Part shown: in pieces, positions 15,484 to 23,492 of the stretch | Numbering within the stretch: position 1 is the stretch's first letter | Layout of the letters: each line of letters starts with the position of its first letter | Origin: an uncultured Hyphomicrobiaceae bacterium | Lineage (GTDB): Bacteria > Pseudomonadota > Alphaproteobacteria > Rhizobiales > CALHAX01 | Assembly: GCA_937931785.1 (NCBI GenBank) | Contig: CALHAX010000040.1 | Span: forward strand, 1 to 34,250 | DNA length: 34,250 nt | Direction: 5' to 3' | The notes under the pieces: model-generated | What the model saw: only the letters and a program-made list of their open reading frames with translations | Told to the model about the DNA's origin: nothing | Database searches by the model: none | Translations under genes and position numbers: made by a program

Positions 15484-16203
15484 CTGCGCCATCCGTCCAC
15501 CATCTACCGTGTAGATTTGCCCGGTCACAAATGCTGCCTCGGGTGACGCAAGCCAACAGACCAACGCCGCAACTTCTTCTGGCGTTCCTGTACGCCCAAC
15601 CGGATGAACCGTATCAATCTGCTCTCTGAAGCTAACTGGATCGGGTTGCGATTCAATAAAATCGACATTCAACGGTGTGTCGATCCAGCCTGGAGCAACC
15701 GCATTGCACCGCACCCCGTCAGGCCCATGATCTACAGCCACCGATCGTGTCAATCCGTGCAATCCTGCTTTCGAAGCACAATACGCCGGATGACGCGGGT
15801 TGGAACCCAGCCCCTCAATCGATCCGATATTGACAACGCTGCCATTGACATCTTTCAGGTGTGGCATGGCATGCTTGATCAGCATGAAAGGTGCAGTGAG
15901 GTTCACACGCAACGCGCGCTCCCAACTGTCAAGCGGCATCTCCTCGACCGTCCCTTCTTCCATCACGCCAGCATTGTTGACGAGCACATCGAGTCGTCCG
16001 GTCTTGACAATAATTTCCGCAATAACACGCTCAGCCACACGCGCGTCGGAAAAATCCGCGGTGATGTTCTCGAACCCGGTTGAATCCCCGCGCTGGGCTG
16101 TAAATACGCGTGCACCCTCGTCGGAAAATTGCTGCGCGCACGCCTGGCCGATCCCGCTCCGCCCACCGGTCACAAGCACCACCTTGTCCGCAAACCGGCT
16201 CAT
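15469..16203 (-). CDS. SDR-family NAD(P)-dependent oxidoreductase
   Basis: A 244-residue classical short-chain dehydrogenase. The cofactor motif TGGRSGIG is at about residues 12-19, NNAG at about 82-85, a catalytic Ser lies in NIGSIEG, and YCASKAG supplies the YxxxK pair; a C-terminal VTGQIYTVDGG completes the family pattern. It follows the other SDR gene with an ATGA overlap (16200-16203), so the two are co-translated. Substrates are likely alcohol or keto groups of the compound handled by the divergent catabolic operon (inference). The exact substrate is not predictable. Confidence 0.9.
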   Translation of the reverse strand: MSRFADKVVLVTGGRSGIGQACAQQFSDEGARVFTAQRGDSTGFENITADFSDARVAERVIAEIIVKTGRLDVLVNNAGVMEEGTVEEMPLDSWERALRVNLTAPFMLIKHAMPHLKDVNGSVVNIGSIEGLGSNPRHPAYCASKAGLHGLTRSVAVDHGPDGVRCNAVAPGWIDTPLNVDFIESQPDPVSFREQIDTVHPVGRTGTPEEVAALVCWLASPEAAFVTGQIYTVDGGRMAQLSLP

Positions 16204-16934
16204 CCGACAGGCTTCCCGCCGTTCACTTCAAGCAAGGCACCGCACATGTAGCGCGCATCATCAGAGGCGAGAAAGGCCACCACGTCCGCAATATCTTCCG
16301 GTTGTGCGATCCGTCCAAGCGGCACCGTGCAATCCAGTTCACCAATCGCAGTTTCCGGATCGAGACCACGGATCTCGAAACCCGTCCGCAGCATTGGCGT
16401 ATCCACTTCGTTCGGGCAAACAGCATTCACACGGATGCCCTGATGCGCATGATCTCGGCCAAGACATTGTGTCAGAGAGGCAAGCGCCGCTTTCGACATC
16501 ACATAAACCGGATGATGCGGCCCCGGATGCAAACCCCAGCACGAGGCCGTGTTGACAATCGCCCCACCACCAGTCTCCGCCATGATCGGGATTGCGGCAC
16601 GGCACAGCCGGAATGGCGCCTCCACATTAATCGCCATGGACATACGGTAGTCATCGTCGCTAGCCTGCGTGATGTCTCCACGCCGAATGATACCCGCATT
16701 ATTAACCAGAATGTCCAATCCACCCAGCGTATCCATTGCGGCCTGGGGGAGCCCATCGCAGTAGTTTGCATCTGTCAGATCCCCCGCAAGGTAGGCGTCC
16801 GCATCAACACCCGATGGGTCGATGTCAGCAGCCGCAACACGTGCGCCTTCCAACTTCAACCGCGCAGAAATAGCCTGACCGATACCGCCAGCCGCACCAG
16901 TTACAAGTGCATTTCGCCCCTCAAGACGCATCAT
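16200..16934 (-). CDS. SDR-family NAD(P)-dependent oxidoreductase
   Basis: A second classical short-chain dehydrogenase, 244 residues from the ATG at 16934. TGAAGGIG lies at about residues 12-19, NNAG in the middle, NTASCWG carries the catalytic Ser, and YVMSKAA has the Tyr and Lys; it ends GALLEVNGG. A longer frame back to 17069 shows no SDR-like sequence, so I reject it; a second ATG lies directly after the first. It leads the minus-strand pair and diverges from the alpha-hydroxyacid oxidase gene across about 370 bases holding two operator-like sites. The two SDRs are clearly different sequences, not a recent duplication. Confidence 0.88.
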   Translation of the reverse strand: MMRLEGRNALVTGAAGGIGQAISARLKLEGARVAAADIDPSGVDADAYLAGDLTDANYCDGLPQAAMDTLGGLDILVNNAGIIRRGDITQASDDDYRMSMAINVEAPFRLCRAAIPIMAETGGGAIVNTASCWGLHPGPHHPVYVMSKAALASLTQCLGRDHAHQGIRVNAVCPNEVDTPMLRTGFEIRGLDPETAIGELDCTVPLGRIAQPEDIADVVAFLASDDARYMCGALLEVNGGKPVG

Positions 16935-17304
16935 GGTTCTACGTTCTGAATTCGTATCATTGTGTACATCCTCAACAAGAATTTCATGTTCACGACACTC
17001 GACATAACTTCGCAGTGCGTGATTCGGGATTGCCTGTAGGTCAGCGCCGACAAAGGGCACCGACCTCAATCATGGGGCCGTTTCATTCGCAAGTCTTTTT
17101 AATCCATGTCTCCTCAACGATGGTGGATACCTTATCGAAGGTCTGGCCCATGCCTGTCCAATGAGACATTTCGTTTGTTAAGTCACATTGTAGACAGTTG
17201 CGACATGCGCCATGTATCGCGGCCCACGTTCTTGACCATGCTGATATGTTCTGTCCTGATGCTTACGGACACACCGCCTCAGGACCGCGAGACTTTTCCG
17301 ACAC
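16935..17304. promoter_or_regulatory. Divergent intergenic region with two TTGTnnACA sites
   Basis: This 370-base gap separates the SDR pair (minus) from the oxidase-ThDP operon (plus) and should hold both promoters. TTGTGTACA at 16960-16968 and TTGTAGACA at 17188-17196 each fit the TTGTnnACAA-like half-palindromes bound by FadR/VanR-type GntR regulators. One sits near each start, which would suit joint control. No regulator gene is visible in the window. I see no convincing ORF or RNA here. The sites are short, so chance occurrence is possible. Confidence 0.35.
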
Positions 17305-18474
17305 GTGACGCAGACGTTCGCAACCACACCGCATCTGCACACTGCGGATGATGCACGCCACCTCGCACGCCAGCGCGTGCCGCGAATGATGTTCGATTTT
17401 GTCGACGGCGCGGCTGGCACTGAAACCGGCAAGCAAAGAAACACGGCAGCATTCCAAAACACACTCCTGCAACCGCGCGTTCTCGTGAATGTCGCGAAAC
17501 GCTCATTGCGCAAGACGTTGTTCGACAAGGAACATGGATTGCCGTTCGGCTTCGCTCCGATGGGAATGTGCAATCTTACCTGGCCCGGCGCGGACAGGAT
17601 GCTTGCAGCGGAAGCGGTCCGCAACACCGTGCCACTCTGCGTCTCGACAGCATCGTCCACATCTCTTGAAGACATGCGTGACCTGGCGGAAGGCCAAGCC
17701 TGGTTCCAGCTTTACGCCGGACAATCGCCAGAGGTGACGACCGGTTTCGTCGATCGCGCAGCAACTGCCGGATATGATGTGCTGGTCTTGACCGTTGACG
17801 TGCCGCAAGTCTCACGACGCGTCCGCGATCTTCGCAACGGGTTCCAGGTCCCCTTTCGGTTCGGCCCGAGGCAAATACTGGATTTCGCGTTGCACCCCCA
17901 TTGGTCACTCAGCCAGTTGATCGCAGGCATCCCCAAACCGATGAACTACGAAACCGCACCAAACGGCGCTGCATTTGTGCGTGGTGAGAGCAGGGCGGGT
18001 GTTGATTTCGAATTTCTTGATCAATTGCGGCAACGATGGAAAGGCAAGCTCATCGTCAAAGGCGTGACGTCGCCGGACGACGCGCTACAGATCAAAGCAG
18101 CAGGTGCAGATGCGATCTATGTCTCAAATCACGGCGCACGCCAGCTTGACAGCGCACCACCAGCCATCAGCATTCTCCCCGACATTCGCAATGCGGTGGG
18201 GCCAACTTGCCCGTTGATTTTCGATAGCGGTGTTCGCTCGGGCGAAGACATCATTAAAGCACTGGCGCTGGGGGCCGACTTTGTCATGCTGGGACGCCCG
18301 GCCATGTTTGCAATCGGCGCAGACGGCACACGGGGTTTACGCACGCTCATCGATATACTGAGCGACGAAGTCAGCGTGACCATGGCACAACTTGGTGTAA
18401 CAGCAGCAGACGACATCGCCGCCAACATTCTTTATACGCCGGAAAAAGACACAGCATCGAAGGGGGTGCGATGA
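17305..18474 (+). CDS. FMN-dependent alpha-hydroxyacid oxidase/dehydrogenase
   Basis: A 389-residue TIM-barrel flavoenzyme of the glycolate oxidase / lactate / mandelate dehydrogenase family, oxidising a 2-hydroxyacid to a 2-oxoacid. RMMFDFVDGAAG (about residues 27-38), FGFAPMGMCNLTWPGAD, WFQLYAG and VLTVDVPQVSRR are family signatures. LIVKGVTSPDDA carries the FMN-binding Lys, and SNHGARQLD at 274-282 provides the catalytic His276 and substrate Arg279. Most relatives have GG where this protein has Gly277-Ala278. The GTG at 17305 gives a family-like N-terminus, though no strong ribosome binding site precedes it. Its stop overlaps the ThDP enzyme start, recalling the mandelate arrangement of hydroxyacid dehydrogenase followed by 2-oxoacid decarboxylase. 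Confidence 0.9.
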   Translation: MTQTFATTPHLHTADDARHLARQRVPRMMFDFVDGAAGTETGKQRNTAAFQNTLLQPRVLVNVAKRSLRKTLFDKEHGLPFGFAPMGMCNLTWPGADRMLAAEAVRNTVPLCVSTASSTSLEDMRDLAEGQAWFQLYAGQSPEVTTGFVDRAATAGYDVLVLTVDVPQVSRRVRDLRNGFQVPFRFGPRQILDFALHPHWSLSQLIAGIPKPMNYETAPNGAAFVRGESRAGVDFEFLDQLRQRWKGKLIVKGVTSPDDALQIKAAGADAIYVSNHGARQLDSAPPAISILPDIRNAVGPTCPLIFDSGVRSGEDIIKALALGADFVMLGRPAMFAIGADGTRGLRTLIDILSDEVSVTMAQLGVTAADDIAANILYTPEKDTASKGVR

Positions 18475-20216
18475 ACGAGAAACGAAGACTTCGTGGCGGC
18501 AACCTGCTCGCACGCGCGCTTCATGAAAAAGGCGTCGAACACGTTTTCACGCTGGCAGGTGGGTTTTGCAATCCAGCGCTTGAAGGCTTCATGGAATGCC
18601 AGATGCGGGTCATCAATTGCCCGCACGAACAAGTTGCCGGGCATCTCGCCGACGGTCACGCCCGCATCACACGCAAGCCGACTGTGTGCCTCGTCGGACC
18701 GGAAGGATTCGCAAACGCCGTCCCCGCCATGATGGAAGCCTGGGGCGAACGCTCCCCCGTCATTTTCGTGACCGGCTCCAGCACGTTGAAACGCCAGGGC
18801 GCTGGAGGCTTCAAGGAGATCGACGATGTCGCCATCGCCGCGCCTCTTGCGAAGTACAGCTTCAGCATTACAGATGGTGAGCGTATCGGCGAATTTGTTG
18901 ATCGTGCCTGGAAAATCGCAACCAGCGGTTACCCGGGGCCGGTACATCTCAGTTTGCCAGTCGACATCATGTTTTCCTCCTTCGACGAGGATGCCGGCCG
19001 GGAGGAACGCCCGTTCAACCGAAAGACACTTCCGCCACCACGCGCATGGCCGGATCCTGAAGCGCTCGCCCCGATCCTCGACAGAATCGCCAACGCGAAA
19101 CATCCGATTCTGATCGGCGGTCATGGCGTCTGGTGGAGTGGCAATGAGGAAAAACTGGAAGCAACCGGTCGCGCCCTCAACATTCCGGTGTTCAACGTCC
19201 CCTATCACCAGAAACTTCTGGCAGAGAGCAGTGCGTCCTACATGGGGCTGGCGGACGTGCATCAATACCCGCCATCGAAATGGGCAATCGAAGAGTCAGA
19301 TGTCGTAATCATGATCGGCGCACGCCTCGACAACCAGATGAATTTTGGCAATCCGCCGTTGTTTCCGGCAAGCACCCATCTCTTGTGCATCAACGGTTCT
19401 CACGAAGAACTCGACAACAACCGCGCCGCCGACACTGCGCTGTTGAGTGATCCTGGCGCATTCCTCGACGCACTTGCGGCGCTCGCCGACGACGGCAAAT
19501 GGTCACTCGGAGATTCCTGGTACGCAAAGAATGTCCAAAAGCGCGGCGAATGGGTCAAGGACACTGTTGCCAAACTCGATGACGAAACAAACGCACCCTT
19601 GTGGCCGAGCGGAAAAATCCACCCCCTGCAGGTCGCTCTCGACGTCCAGGACGCCATGGGGGACGACGATTGGCTGGTGATCGACGGTGGCAACACACAT
19701 TTTTGGTCCGAAATCGCAGTCAATGTCGCCGGGTGGCAGGGAAAGAAACTCGGTGGCATCCTGCATCCTGGTACATTCAGCATGCTTGGCGTCGGCGTAT
19801 CCTTCGCAATTTCTGCCAAGAACACGCACCCGAAGGCGAACGTGGTCCTGATCAGCGGCGATGGGGCATTCCTCTCTGGCGGCCTGTCAGTCGAAGCCGC
19901 CTTCCAGGAAAAATGTCCGATCGTCGTCGTGATCGATAACAACGGCGGTCTCGATTGCATTTCCCAGCAACAGGAACGACTGTTCGAAAGCGGCAAACAT
20001 TTCGCAACCGATTTCCGCGACATCCCCTTCCATGCCATGTTCGAAGGCCTGGGTGGTTACGGCGAACTGGTCGAACGACGTGAGGACATCGCACCCGCAG
20101 TTCGACGTGCCATCGCGAGCGGTAAGACAGCGTGCGTGAACGTGAAGGTCAAAGGCGTGATTAGTCCGATCGTGCTGGCAACCACAAGCAAACGCGACAA
20201 GGCATCAATTGAATAG
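18471..20216 (+). CDS. Thiamine-diphosphate-dependent enzyme (acetolactate synthase / 2-oxoacid decarboxylase-like)
   Basis: A 581-residue three-domain ThDP enzyme. The N-terminal Pyr domain has PHEQVAGHLADGHAR with the activating Glu53. The middle domain includes HPILIGGHGVWWSG. The C-terminal PP domain has the Mg-ThDP motif starting GDGAFLSGG at residues 463-471 and ending near Asn490-Asn491. It could decarboxylate the 2-oxoacid made by the preceding oxidase, or catalyse C-C lyase or ligase chemistry; the sequence does not resolve which. ATGA overlap with the oxidase gene shows tight coupling, and the next gene's ribosome binding site begins just after its stop. It does not look like housekeeping IlvB because no IlvN partner is present. 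Confidence 0.88.
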   Translation: MNEKRRLRGGNLLARALHEKGVEHVFTLAGGFCNPALEGFMECQMRVINCPHEQVAGHLADGHARITRKPTVCLVGPEGFANAVPAMMEAWGERSPVIFVTGSSTLKRQGAGGFKEIDDVAIAAPLAKYSFSITDGERIGEFVDRAWKIATSGYPGPVHLSLPVDIMFSSFDEDAGREERPFNRKTLPPPRAWPDPEALAPILDRIANAKHPILIGGHGVWWSGNEEKLEATGRALNIPVFNVPYHQKLLAESSASYMGLADVHQYPPSKWAIEESDVVIMIGARLDNQMNFGNPPLFPASTHLLCINGSHEELDNNRAADTALLSDPGAFLDALAALADDGKWSLGDSWYAKNVQKRGEWVKDTVAKLDDETNAPLWPSGKIHPLQVALDVQDAMGDDDWLVIDGGNTHFWSEIAVNVAGWQGKKLGGILHPGTFSMLGVGVSFAISAKNTHPKANVVLISGDGAFLSGGLSVEAAFQEKCPIVVVIDNNGGLDCISQQQERLFESGKHFATDFRDIPFHAMFEGLGGYGELVERREDIAPAVRRAIASGKTACVNVKVKGVISPIVLATTSKRDKASIE

Positions 20217-20228
20217 GTGGAGAGCAAG

Positions 20229-20585
20229 ATGGCCGTTCTGACCAGTCACGCTCTGAATTCCGTTGACGGGACACATGCGGGCGGCGTGGCCGTAACGGTC
20301 GTTCACATCAATGCGGACAACACGCGAACGACGCTGCTTGAAACAGCAACCGACGACGGCGGTCGGTTCCAGGCGGACTTAGCAATCAAATCACAAAGCA
20401 CCAGCACACAATATGAACTGCTCCTTGGTACAGGCGCATGGTTCGCAAAACAGGACCTCCCCCGCTCCGGCACACAAATCGTAAGCGACATCGTGATCCG
20501 GTTTGCCATGCCCGATCCGGATGGTCGCTACCACATCCCGGTGATTATTGGTCCCAACGGCTATTCGATCTGGTGGTCGAGTTGA
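20229..20585 (+). CDS. Transthyretin/5-hydroxyisourate hydrolase-like protein with altered C-terminus
   Basis: A 118-residue protein of the transthyretin-like (HIUase) fold. The three active-site residues of HIUase are present: His7 (LTSHALN), Arg46 (DDGGRF) and His102 (RYHIPVIIGP). The C-terminal tetrapeptide YRGS, diagnostic of true 5-hydroxyisourate hydrolases, is replaced by WWSS at 115-118. No uricase, OHCU decarboxylase or allantoinase is nearby. Hydrolysis of another cyclic amide or imide is a reasonable inference, since the catalytic trio is kept while the substrate-facing tail differs. The ATG at 20229 has GGAG 6 bases upstream. It sits between the ThDP enzyme and the DmdA-like demethylase. 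Confidence 0.85.
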   Translation: MAVLTSHALNSVDGTHAGGVAVTVVHINADNTRTTLLETATDDGGRFQADLAIKSQSTSTQYELLLGTGAWFAKQDLPRSGTQIVSDIVIRFAMPDPDGRYHIPVIIGPNGYSIWWSS

Positions 20586-20603
20586 GCGCGACGGAGGTTT
20601 TCC

Positions 20604-21722
20604 ATGTCTGACTCAGGTCTTCAGATGTCACGCCGCATCCGGCGCACGCCTTACATGGATCGCGTCGAGACCGCAGGCGTACGCGGCTACAGCGTCGTCA
20701 ACCACATGCTGTTACCAAAGGCGTTTCAGCCGACCGTTGAGGACGATTACTGGCATCTGCGAGAACACGCACAAATCTGGGACGTGTCCACACAACGACA
20801 AGTCGAGCTGCATGGACCCGACGCCGCCCGGTTGGTCCAGTGGATGACACCACGCGACCTGTCCAACATCGCCATCGGACAGTGCTGTTACGTACCACTT
20901 GTCGACCAGCACGGCGGCATGATCAATGACCCCGTTCTGTTGAAATTGGCCGAAGACCGGTTCTGGTTGTCGATTGCTGATTCCGATGTTCTGCTCTGGG
21001 CCAACGGATTGGCGCTTGGTGCAGGTATGGACGTGCAGGTCAGCGAACCTGACGTCTCCCCGCTCGCGATTCAGGGACCCAAAGCGGAAGACCTGCTCGC
21101 CGATATTTTTGGCGACGCCATTCGCAAGATCAAATTCTTCCGGTTCGGTTATGTTGAATTCAAAGGCACACAACAGGTGATCGCGCGCTCCGGTTATTCC
21201 CGCCAGGGTGGTTTCGAGATCTACTTGCAAGGCAGCGAACTGGGATCAGAACTCTGGGATACGATCTGGGACGCCGGACAGAAATACGACATCCGTCCCG
21301 GTTGCCCCAACCTGATTGAACGGATCGAAGGCGGCCTGCTGTCCTACGGCAACGAGATGACCCGCGAGAACAACCCTCTGGAATGCGGGCTCACCGACTA
21401 TTGCGACCTCGACAGCGATGTCGATTTCATCGGCAAGGAGGCCCTCCACAGGATCCATGCCTCCGGCGTGGAACGACAGATGCGCGGTATACGGTTTGAT
21501 GGTGGTCGCGCGCCGGTGTGCAGCGTGCCGTGGCCAGTACTCGATAACCAGGGTCGGCAGGTCGGGCAGATCACGTCCGGCATCTGGTCGCCCCGCCTGG
21601 ACTGCAATGTTGGCTTGTCGATGATCGAAACACCAACCAACACGCCAGGCCAACCCGTCACCGTTGTGACCTCTGATGGAGCGCACCGCCCAGGCACGGT
21701 ATGCGCACTTCCCTTCGATTGA
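20604..21722 (+). CDS. DmdA-like tetrahydrofolate-dependent demethylase (GcvT family)
   Basis: A 372-residue GcvT/DmdA-family protein. Segments such as RRTPYMDRVETAGVRGYSVV, YWHLREHAQIWDVSTQRQVE, GGMINDPVLLKLAEDRFWLS, FFRFGYVEF and CPNLIERIEGGLLSYGNEMT read strongly like dimethylsulfoniopropionate demethylase DmdA, more so than glycine-cleavage T-protein. Such enzymes move a methyl group from a sulfonium or ammonium substrate to THF. None of the following DMSP-pathway genes (dmdB, dmdC, dmdD) are visible, and other DmdA-like clades act on unknown methylated compounds, so I do not assign DMSP. GGAGG precedes the ATG by 7 bases. It closes the oxidase-ThDP-TTR-like operon and lies just upstream of an uptake system. 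Confidence 0.85.
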   Translation: MSDSGLQMSRRIRRTPYMDRVETAGVRGYSVVNHMLLPKAFQPTVEDDYWHLREHAQIWDVSTQRQVELHGPDAARLVQWMTPRDLSNIAIGQCCYVPLVDQHGGMINDPVLLKLAEDRFWLSIADSDVLLWANGLALGAGMDVQVSEPDVSPLAIQGPKAEDLLADIFGDAIRKIKFFRFGYVEFKGTQQVIARSGYSRQGGFEIYLQGSELGSELWDTIWDAGQKYDIRPGCPNLIERIEGGLLSYGNEMTRENNPLECGLTDYCDLDSDVDFIGKEALHRIHASGVERQMRGIRFDGGRAPVCSVPWPVLDNQGRQVGQITSGIWSPRLDCNVGLSMIETPTNTPGQPVTVVTSDGAHRPGTVCALPFD

Positions 21723-21745
21723 CCCGCACGAACAAACCATTGCGC

Positions 21746-21781
21746 ACGCCCCCTGTTACGCCCCTTGTCACGCCCCTTGTT
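21746..21781 (+). repeat. Three tandem copies of a 12-base unit
   Basis: The units ACGCCCCCTGTT, ACGCCCCTTGTC and ACGCCCCTTGTT follow one another without spacers in the 134-base gap between the demethylase and binding-protein genes. They differ at one or two positions. They might be operator half-sites or a slippage product. Confidence 0.6.
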
Positions 21782-21807
21782 TGCGTGCCCAAGGTGTGGT
21801 TGCATTG

Positions 21808-21839
21808 AGGCGTCTTCAGAACTGATGCGTTTGACGCCT
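21808..21839 (+). promoter_or_regulatory. Possible leader hairpin before the binding-protein gene
   Basis: AGGCGTC (21808-21814) can pair with GACGCCT (21833-21839) across an 18-base loop. It ends about 18 bases before the start codon at 21857 and just upstream of the AGAGGA ribosome binding site. It could stabilise the mRNA end or influence translation; the long loop makes this tentative. Confidence 0.3.
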
Positions 21840-21856
21840 GACAAGAGGATAATAAA

Positions 21857-23410
21857 ATGAAGCGTACGGTCTATATTGCAGCGCTAGCTGCGTTCGTTGC
21901 CGGTTCAGCAACCCTCACACAAGCCAAGACACTGCGGATGGCATATGACGCCGATCCCGTGTCTCTCGACATTCATGAGCAGCTCTCCGGCGGGACGCTT
22001 CAGTTGTCGCATATGATTTGTGACCCGCTGGTTCGCTGGAACAACGATCACGGTTTTGATTCACGTCTCGCAAGCAAGTGGGAACGGCTTGACGACACGA
22101 CTGTGCGCTTCACGCTGCGCGACGGCGTCAAGCATCACTCCGGCAACCCGATGACTGCCGACGATGTGATTTGGACATTCAATCGCCTCAAGAACAGTCC
22201 AGATTTCAAGGGCATCTTCACCCCATTCAAAGAGATGAAAAAAGCGGACGGCAACGCCGTCGACGTTGTGACGGACGGACCGTTCCCACTCGTCTTGCAC
22301 AACGCGACATATATCTTTCCTCTGGATTCGAAATTCTACGAAGGTAAGGATGGTCGCGGCCGCGACAAGGCCGAGATCGTCAAGCACGGCGACAGCTTCG
22401 CCTCGACGAACATCTCCTGCACCGGACCATTTACCGTTGCCAGCCGCGAGCAGGGCGTGAAAGTCTCATTCAAGCGTAACCCGAACTATTGGGACAGCAA
22501 CTCGCCCGGAAACGTCAAGGAAATCGTGTTCACGCCCATCAAGGAAGCACCCACACGCGTTGCGGCACTCCTCTCCGGTGACGTCGACTTTATCGCGCCT
22601 GTGCCGCCAACGGATCTTGAGCGCGTTCGCTCCGGAGACGGCACCGAACTTGTCACAAAAACAGGCACGCGGATCATCACACTGCAATTGAACCAGGAAC
22701 GCGTAGCGGCCTTCAAGGATCCAAAAGTTCGTCTTGCGATTGTTCATGCCATCAACAACGAAGGTATCGTTCAGAAGATCATGAAGGGCTTCGGCACTTC
22801 CGCGGCCCAGATGAGTCCCAAGGGATATCTCGGTTACAACGACGCTTTGAAGCCACGGTACGATCTCGCCAAGGCAAAGGCCCTGATGAAAGAAGCGGGC
22901 CACGAAGCTGGCATGACCGTTTCCATGATGTGCCCGAACAACCGCTACGTGAATGACGCCAAGATTTGCGAAGCCGCAGCAGCCATGCTCTCAAAGATCA
23001 ACATCAAGGTTGACCTGACGACCATGCCGAAGGCTCAGTACTGGCCGAAGTTCGACGAGCGCGCCGCCGACATCATGATGATCGGGTGGCACTCGGACAC
23101 CGAGGACTCCGCAAACTTCTACGAGTTCCTCGCGATGACGCCGAACAAGGACACCGGCAAGGGGCAGTACAACTCCGGCAACTACTCGAACGCCAGGGTT
23201 GATGAGATGACAATGAAGTCCCTGAAAATGACGGATGACGCCGCACGCTCCAAAGTCCTCCAGGACGTTGAGAAAATCCTGCATGACGAAGCAGCATTTG
23301 TTCCACTGCACTGGCAGGATTTGGCCTGGGCGGCACGCAAGGGCACAAAAATCGAACCCGTCGTCAATGTCATGAACTTCCCGTATCTCGGCGATCTTGT
23401 GATGGAATAA
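21857..23410 (+). CDS. Periplasmic solute-binding protein, dipeptide/oligopeptide ABC family (SBP_bac_5)
   Basis: A 517-residue family 5 extracellular solute-binding protein. The N-terminal signal peptide MKRTVYIAALAAFVAGSATL ends at about residue 23 (TQA/KTLRMAY). The mature part has SLDIHEQLSGGTLQLSHMICDPLV and RFTLRDGVKHHSGNPMTADDVIWTF, the classic family signature, and FKRNPNYW. Relatives bind peptides, nickel, opines or modified amino acids, so the ligand must be inferred from context: a methylated, amino-acid-like solute is my guess. The ribosome binding site AGAGGA lies about 8 bases upstream of the ATG. A strong hairpin follows the stop, so this protein is probably made in excess over the permeases encoded beyond it. 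Confidence 0.92.
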   Translation: MKRTVYIAALAAFVAGSATLTQAKTLRMAYDADPVSLDIHEQLSGGTLQLSHMICDPLVRWNNDHGFDSRLASKWERLDDTTVRFTLRDGVKHHSGNPMTADDVIWTFNRLKNSPDFKGIFTPFKEMKKADGNAVDVVTDGPFPLVLHNATYIFPLDSKFYEGKDGRGRDKAEIVKHGDSFASTNISCTGPFTVASREQGVKVSFKRNPNYWDSNSPGNVKEIVFTPIKEAPTRVAALLSGDVDFIAPVPPTDLERVRSGDGTELVTKTGTRIITLQLNQERVAAFKDPKVRLAIVHAINNEGIVQKIMKGFGTSAAQMSPKGYLGYNDALKPRYDLAKAKALMKEAGHEAGMTVSMMCPNNRYVNDAKICEAAAAMLSKINIKVDLTTMPKAQYWPKFDERAADIMMIGWHSDTEDSANFYEFLAMTPNKDTGKGQYNSGNYSNARVDEMTMKSLKMTDDAARSKVLQDVEKILHDEAAFVPLHWQDLAWAARKGTKIEPVVNVMNFPYLGDLVME

Positions 23411-23427
23411 TTCGATCAATATAACTG

Positions 23428-23460
23428 CGGGAGGCGTTTTGACGCCTCCCGGCTTTCTTC
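23428..23460 (+). terminator. Terminator-like hairpin after the binding-protein gene
   Basis: A perfect 10-base stem, CGGGAGGCGT (23428-23437) with ACGCCTCCCG (23442-23451), closes a 4-base TTTG loop and is followed by the pyrimidine-rich GCTTTCTTC. It lies 18 bases after the stop codon. Because the RidA, methyltransferase and ABC genes continue on the same strand, it may act as a partial terminator or an mRNA-stabilising structure that raises binding-protein levels. Confidence 0.75.
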
Positions 23461-23492
23461 AGAGTACATTGTCCAGCAACCCGGCTCACCCG

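Noticed and set aside
16110-16949. A 279-codon plus-strand frame over the SDR genes
   Set aside because: It is the antisense shadow of the second SDR, with no recognisable motif.
18432-19265. A 277-codon minus-strand frame within the ThDP enzyme gene
   Set aside because: The plus-strand frame carries the ThDP Glu and the family sequence; this one has no family pattern.
18471-20216. Calling the ThDP enzyme housekeeping acetolactate synthase (IlvB)
   Set aside because: There is no ilvN or ilvC partner, and the operon context is catabolic.
20604-21722. Calling the GcvT-family protein a glycine cleavage T-protein
   Set aside because: No gcvH or gcvP is adjacent, and the sequence follows the DmdA pattern more closely.
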